Shown: one piece after another, positions 59,280 through 64,000 of the stretch
How positions within the stretch are numbered: the stretch's first letter is position 1
How the letters are laid out: the number at the start of each line of letters is the position of its first letter
From: Nyssa sinensis
Lineage: Eukaryota > Streptophyta > Magnoliopsida > Cornales > Nyssaceae
Reading direction: 5' to 3'
Assembly: GCA_008638375.1 (NCBI GenBank)
Contig: CM018052.1
Span: 21,876,071-21,940,070 of the forward strand
DNA length: 64,000 nt
Position numbers and translations under genes: made by a program
The notes under the pieces: model-generated
What the model was told of the DNA's origin: nothing
Seen by the model: the letters and a program-made list of their open reading frames with translations, nothing else
Database searches by the model: none

Positions 59280-61260
59280 ACGTAGTCCAATCAACTGATG
59301 AATGATTCAGTCCTCCTACTGTAGCTGTTTAGAGAGTTTGAGGTTAATCTGTAGTCCACGGTTCAGGAGTCGAAGAAAACACATCGGCAGGTTGATCGAG
59401 TCGGCCAACCATTTTAAATCCAGTTTCATCAGCTTCTTCAGCCTTGACCCCATATTCAAATTGGATAATTGAATTACTACATACATTCCTCACCGTGCCA
59501 TCATAACAGATAACAACATCGCGAAGCATGGCCATGAAGTTTTTTGAATAAAGTTCCAAACTCAGTCAACCCTCTAGATGAACGGACAATAGCTTCTCTG
59601 CTTGAAATTGAGTAAGCCATCTTCCAACTGTAACTTTTCCAACTAGGTTGCAATTCCAGCAACTTCCTCATGTGAATCAGTCCCCTCAATCATCCATCCA
59701 ATTCTAATCACAATCCGTCCTTTCCAAGCCACTGATTCAACCCATGAACACCAGCCGCAGAATCTGATCAACAAATCCACTCCAAATTTACATCAACAAG
59801 ACTAGTATTTAAATTTCTCACTAAACTCAGTCCATCTTGTCATCCCAATTAATAACAACAACAGTCCACCATAACAACAAAGCTCCAAATCATTGCCTCT
59901 ATGCCTAATTCCAATAGCAGCAGCAGTTGACAGTGCATATAAACAATCACGGCAACATCTAATCACTTTATCCAAACCCAATAGGTCACCTCTTATTATA
60001 GCAGCAACTATTTTACACAATTTCATATCTTTCAGTTATTCGTAGCACCACCAACTGAGCCTCTAACAGAGTCCATCAAAAATAGGGCAATATTCACCAA
60101 TGTTGAATCTTTCCAACTACCTAAACTAATCCTGTTATGTTTTTTGGGTGATGGCTCTCAAGGGAATGTGTCACCCTAATACTGTATGGCTTCATTGGGT
60201 GATCCTGCCAATAGTTGTGACCTATCACCAAGCATCTCTCCATTTTGAGGAGGCAGTGTTCCAACTTTACCGTTAAATCAGTAAAAATACTATGAAGAAA
60301 CTTAATCTCTTCTCCATACCATGGAAGGTTATAACCACTTTTATGAACTGAAATCGGGATGAGACTCCTTAAACCAACCTGCTCAATAATCCCCAAAATG
60401 TTTAACCAACAAGATTTGGTGATTCTACTGCTTAAATTGTCATTCTTCTGAGATTACAAAGTGACAAGCTGTATCAAATCAGGAAAAACAGTCAACATGC
60501 AGTCGTTCTAATGCACCTGTCCATCTCCAGCTTTGCCAACCACAGTAGCAAACTATGAAACACCAGCAGATCTCACATTATCATTATCTAAAATGAACAG
60601 AAATCTAAATCACCAATAGACCTGTTGCACCTAAAAGACTGTTACCCACATTCGAACCGTTACCAGTCACAACACTCTTTGGATTAACAGCCATCAACCG
60701 AGTAGATTCCCATAGCATCAAGCCAGTTAATTTCTCTAAAATGCCTCTAAAAGAACCCCCACTCCTGCACTGTCGCGCTCATCACGGCCAATTGATTACC
60801 AATGGACTGAAGTCTTCAACATCTAGACCAAGCTCCTGTTCTCTCAAAACCAATTGTTCAGAACAAATCTCCATGAACAGCCCCTGTCACTACTCCAACA
60901 CTACACCAATACATACATATCTCTACGTACATCCTCCTAAAAATCTACAGCAACCAACCCATTCAAATCAATCAACCACTGTGCTTCCGTCTCTCCTCCA
61001 TCTCCACAAAATTGCAACATCAACAACTCCAAATTACGCCCCAACATTACAAACCCACCAAAAAACCATCGCACCGCTACACAACACAACAAATACATAC
61101 ACTGACCTGCTCAATCACACTTCCACGGACCCATTCAGCTGCAAAGATCCTAGACCCGAGATCTAACAAAGTCGCGATCATCGGACTGGAAATCAAGCTT
61201 GGAGATATCCAGATTCACGGACGAACCGAAGGGCAGATCGATCGCCCCCTTGCCTCGATT
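59280..61260 (-). other. Foreign segment inside LTR (copy 2)
   Basis: Counterpart of 51660-53640. Apart from the NRPE1-like part at 59440-59622, I recognise no family in it. Confidence 0.7.
59440..59622 (-). pseudogene. NRPE1-like (Pol V largest subunit) fragment, copy 2
   Basis: Less damaged than copy 1. Minus strand gives SISSREAIVRSSRGLTE and GTLFKKL in one frame, then after a one-base gain LRDVVICYDGTVRNVCSNS and IIQFEYGVKA. The order and spacing are those of the bridge-helix to trigger-loop side of the Pol V largest subunit. Beyond VKA the reading (EEADETGF...) does not look like the polymerase, so the capture ends there or meets an exon border. It cannot encode a working polymerase. 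Confidence 0.72.
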
Positions 61261-61842
61261 CCTCGTCTCCGTCTCCGTCGACAATAACCCCTGTGGCATA
61301 CGAAACTCGGCACGTCATTAGGTGTCGTCCCCACCTCCATCACCGCCCCTGCGCGAACTCCCCCCTTTCTTTCTCTCTTCCCTTTTCTCCCTTTTTCTTT
61401 TCCCCTGTTCTGCCGTTATCCCTCACCCGAGACTTGCACCGCCCCTTCCTTCACTTCTCTTTTCTTTTTTTTCTTTTTTTTTCTTTTCTTTCCTTTTTCT
61501 CTTCTTTTTTCTCTTTGTTTCTTCTTTTATTTATTTTCTACCACATATATATATATACATATACACATATATATGTATATAAAATACTTTGCATTTTTTT
61601 TTATATATACTGTTATACATATTTTATTTTGTTTTTCAAATATATTAATTATGAATGTCAATAAAGTTGGCATAAAGCCGGCTCAGTATCCGTATTATTT
61701 GTTTTATCGTCTTTGGGTGTCCGTTCGCGTCTTATGTCATTTTTATTTTTTTATTTTTTTCAAAATTTAAGTTAATTAGGAATTAAGGACATTCACATAG
61801 TGTTCTAAAAAAAAATTTATTCCAAATTTTTGAATCTTTACA

Positions 61843-61847
61843 GGGGG
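61843..61847. repeat. Right target-site duplication GGGGG
   Basis: Five G after the LTR end TTTACA at 61842; matches 50319-50323. Confidence 0.85.
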
Positions 61848-63059
61848 TCTGGGCAACGGTTTAGCATTCATTTAAGAGCTCGATTCAAGCTCTAGGGACT
61901 GTGGTGAGTTCGTTTAGCCTAGACCTGCAACTAGGTCGCGTATGCTCATTGTTTGACCAAATCAGTTGGTTTTTGTCTTGTTGTGACCTTCGTGGCAAGT
62001 GGATTTGATCCTCCTTCCAAAAATAGAGAATAGTTGTTTATTTTAGAAGTTGGGTTCTAAACCCGTGACCTACAACTCAGCTTTTATCCCTCGTCTTGGG
62101 TTCATTTGACATACTATTTGTGGATTTGAAACCCCTATGATCTCTAGATCATGCCCCAGTTTACCAAAACCCATTTGGTTTTAGTCGACACAGACCTATT
62201 CTTAAGACCCATCAATGGCGGTTTTTTTGAGTTTTCATCTGGTTTTCTGGGTTTAATTCACACAAAAACATGGCCTAGCATGCATACATGTATCAAAGAT
62301 AAAAATGGGTTGGGGAGGGTTCGATTTGTTTACCGCTTTGTTGCTAGTTCTTTTTTTTTTTTTTAAGATCTCGGTTTCTCTCTCTCTTCCTCTGTAGCTT
62401 CTGCTTCCTTCCACTCTCTATACCTCCCTGATCCTTTCTCTACTCTTTCTAACTTTCTGACCTTTCACAACTTCACGCAATACTCAATTATAAAGAAAGA
62501 TTTCACACTTTCTGCACTCATGTGTTCATATATATAGACATACATATCTATACACCTATACATATATGTTGCACACTGTACACCTGCACATTTACTTACA
62601 CACACAACCAATAGCCCCCTTTTTGTCTGACTTCCTTCCCTATTTCTTTCTTTTCCCCTTTCTTTGCATTCAATGCTTGTTTGTATTTTTTGGTTTTCAT
62701 GTGTGCATATATATATATATATATATGTATATTATATTACACACACCAACACACTCACTCACACACTCACAACTGACACAACAAGCACAAACACACACTC
62801 CCATGCTGCTGCACACACACACTTTGGGGCACCCATGCATATACATATACACACACACACACACACTTAGTTACACATAATCATACTCTTATACATATTT
62901 GCATACACATGTGTATATCTAAAACTAATAACACACATTCACATAATGTGCTCTATTTAAATTAAAAGTAAATAAGATTTAAGGAAATTCAAAATATTGC
63001 CTTATCACAAAAAAAAAATACAAAAATAAAAATTTATTCCAAAATTTCGGATCTTTACA
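61848..63059 (-). mobile_element. Chimeric solo LTR, part 2 (5' side in sense)
   Basis: Continues from 50323. 61900-62300 shows patchy similarity to the reverse complement of family B 260-600; the end is microsatellite-rich (TA at 62708-62728, CA at 62849-62867) and finishes TTTCGGATCTTTACA at 63059. No coding sequence. Confidence 0.88.
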
Positions 63060-63064
63060 GTTAT
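63060..63064. repeat. Right target-site duplication GTTAT
   Basis: GTTAT directly after the LTR end; matches 47644-47648. Confidence 0.92.
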
Positions 63065-63183
63065 ACTAAATGAATTTCACATGAATAGGTAGTAATATCG
63101 TGTTGCATTATTGATGTTGCTCTTTTTTATCAAAAGGGTCTCTTGTTTTCTTTATTTTTCAAGAACTTTATATTAAAGAGTCA

Positions 63184-63540
63184 TTGGGAAGGTTCCGGTG
63201 GTAGCCGCTCCGATGATAAAGTCAATAAATAGAAAGAAGTTGTAATTGAAAGGAAGAATTGAACATAAATTGAAAGCATATCTTATGGTCTTATTTATAG
63301 ATTATAGATCTCCTAAGTTGAGTAAGATTAGGAGTCATAAAAGTAGGGATCTGAAGATATCCGAAGATAATAATTGTCATATTGAACTATGTTTCCTTAT
63401 TCTGAGGTCGGTAGGATATAGAAGGCAGTGCTATATTCTGAATCATATACCTCTGAACACCACGTGCCTGTTTGATCTAAATAATATAATCTTTCTTGAT
63501 CTGTACCCCTAAGAGCTCTGTACATACACGTGTCATGCTT
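63184..63540 (-). repeat. LTR-like fragment of Tat-type element
   Basis: Resembles 30748-31200 in the same orientation, with GGTGGTAGCCGCTCCGATG and GAGGTCGGTAGG. Boundaries are approximate. It lies left of a gag fragment on the minus strand, where a 3' LTR would be. Confidence 0.55.
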
Positions 63541-63565
63541 TGAACATAATTGTCACTTTATGATA

Positions 63566-63770
63566 TACAAGGCATTTAGGGGTCTGTATATTGAGTGAAA
63601 TGGATCAGACCTGTAACTCTTGTAATGGATACAAGGCTTTTAGAGATCTGTACATTGAGTGAAATAGACCAGACTTGTAACACTTGTAATGGATACAAGA
63701 CTTTTAAAGATCTATACATTGAGTGAAATGGACCAGACTTGTAACACTTGTAATGAATACAAGACTTTTA
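63566..63770. repeat. 64-bp tandem repeat, 3.2 copies
   Basis: TACAAG starts at 63566, 63630, 63694 and 63758, each 64 bp apart; units contain TTGAGTGAAAT and CTTGTAATGGATACAAG. It separates the LTR-like fragment from the gag fragment. Confidence 0.93.
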
Positions 63771-63779
63771 CGAGTAATG

Positions 63780-64000
63780 TACTCCTGAAGTGATTTTCCC
63801 TTTGCTTGCTTCACAGTTAGCAATAATTTGGTCCCTTTCTTAACTTCCTACTTGTTAAGAATCGATTAAGAAATAGCCTACTGAGCTTATAAAAATTGTT
63901 GATTGATTTTTGGGGAAGGCTATGGAACCACTTAATGGCGGCACCTTTGAGGCTCATCATGAAAGTTCGGAACATGAAGGCATCAGTGGCTCCATGGAGA
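63780..64000 (-). pseudogene. Tat-type gag fragment, cut by window end
   Basis: Minus-strand reading from the window edge gives LHGATDAFMFRTFMMSLKG and WFHSLP, matching the capsid core at 29668-29770, then FLNRFLTSRKLRKG. A one-base shift near 63830 moves the rest (KQAKG, LQEYI) to another frame. No pol lies between this gag and the LTR-like fragment on its left, so the element is internally deleted. The rest is beyond the window. Confidence 0.75.

Larger units (their letters stand above)
50324..61842 (-). mobile_element. Non-autonomous LTR element with captured host segment
   Basis: Two nearly equal LTRs (50324-54223 and 57942-61842, about 3.9 kb each, differing by about 2-3 percent by eye), polypurine tract at 54224, primer site at 57927-57938 and GGGGG duplications on both sides. 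The 3718-bp internal region has no gag and no pol apart from a protease relic at 55570-55815, which fits a large retrotransposon derivative moved by proteins of a related Tekay element. Both LTRs carry a segment of about 2 kb, including NRPE1-like sequence, that related LTRs lack. Confidence 0.92.
57942..61842 (-). repeat. 5' LTR (3901 bp)
   Basis: Matches 50324-54223 along its whole length; a 120-base sample (51961-52080 against 59581-59700) shows 4 differences. Includes the foreign segment at about 59280-61260. Confidence 0.93.

Overview
This window is plant nuclear DNA, almost certainly intergenic heterochromatin of an angiosperm with abundant LTR retrotransposons; the species cannot be told from the sequence. 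I see no intact host gene, tRNA or rRNA. Nearly every kilobase is retrotransposon: Ty3/gypsy elements of the Tekay/Del (chromovirus) type with very long LTRs of 3 to 6 kb, two relics of a Tat-type Ty3/gypsy element, and short AT-rich flanks. Five insertions were delimited exactly by TG...CA ends and perfect 5-bp target-site duplications (TSDs).

Layout, left to right. 1-4619: 3' part of a giant LTR (family B, + sense). 4620-6575: remainder of the family A LTR it lies in. 6576 to about 8160: AT-rich DNA without genes. About 8160-10507 and 21924-22183: a divergent + sense LTR split by a complete Tekay element at 10508-21918 (minus sense, TSD CACAT). That element has a tRNA-iMet primer site, polypurine tract and a gag-pol frame of 1613 codons broken by 11 nonsense codons but no frameshift. 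23410-26561: solo LTR (TSD ATGTA). About 27560-31200: Tat-type relic (gag, protease, start of RT, primer-site motif, LTR). 31608-46620: a second Tekay element that kept gag but lost pol, truncated in its 5' LTR and itself hit by a 6034-bp family B solo LTR at 37566-43599 (TSD TTACA). 47649-63059: a chimeric solo LTR (TSD GTTAT) split by a non-autonomous element at 50324-61842 (TSD GGGGG). 63184-64000: a second, truncated Tat-type relic.

The most striking content is inside both LTRs of the 50324-61842 element. A segment of about 2 kb is absent from related LTRs and contains a short stretch, sense to the element, resembling the largest subunit of plant RNA polymerase V (NRPE1-like), a component of the RNA-directed DNA methylation machinery that silences transposons. 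A second candidate is a very conserved leader block, shared by the two pol-deficient elements, with a hairpin whose loop carries the self-complementary hexamer GGCGCC, as in retroviral dimerisation signals. The nonsense codons are mostly TAG with no frameshift in the complete polyprotein, which suggests decay by deamination of methylated cytosines.

Functionally the elements form a hierarchy. The Tekay element at 10508-21918 represents the autonomous architecture. The elements at 31608 and 50324 share its primer-site type, polypurine tract and 3' hairpin but lack most or all of pol, so they would have depended on proteins supplied in trans. All coordinates of element ends marked approximate were judged by eye.
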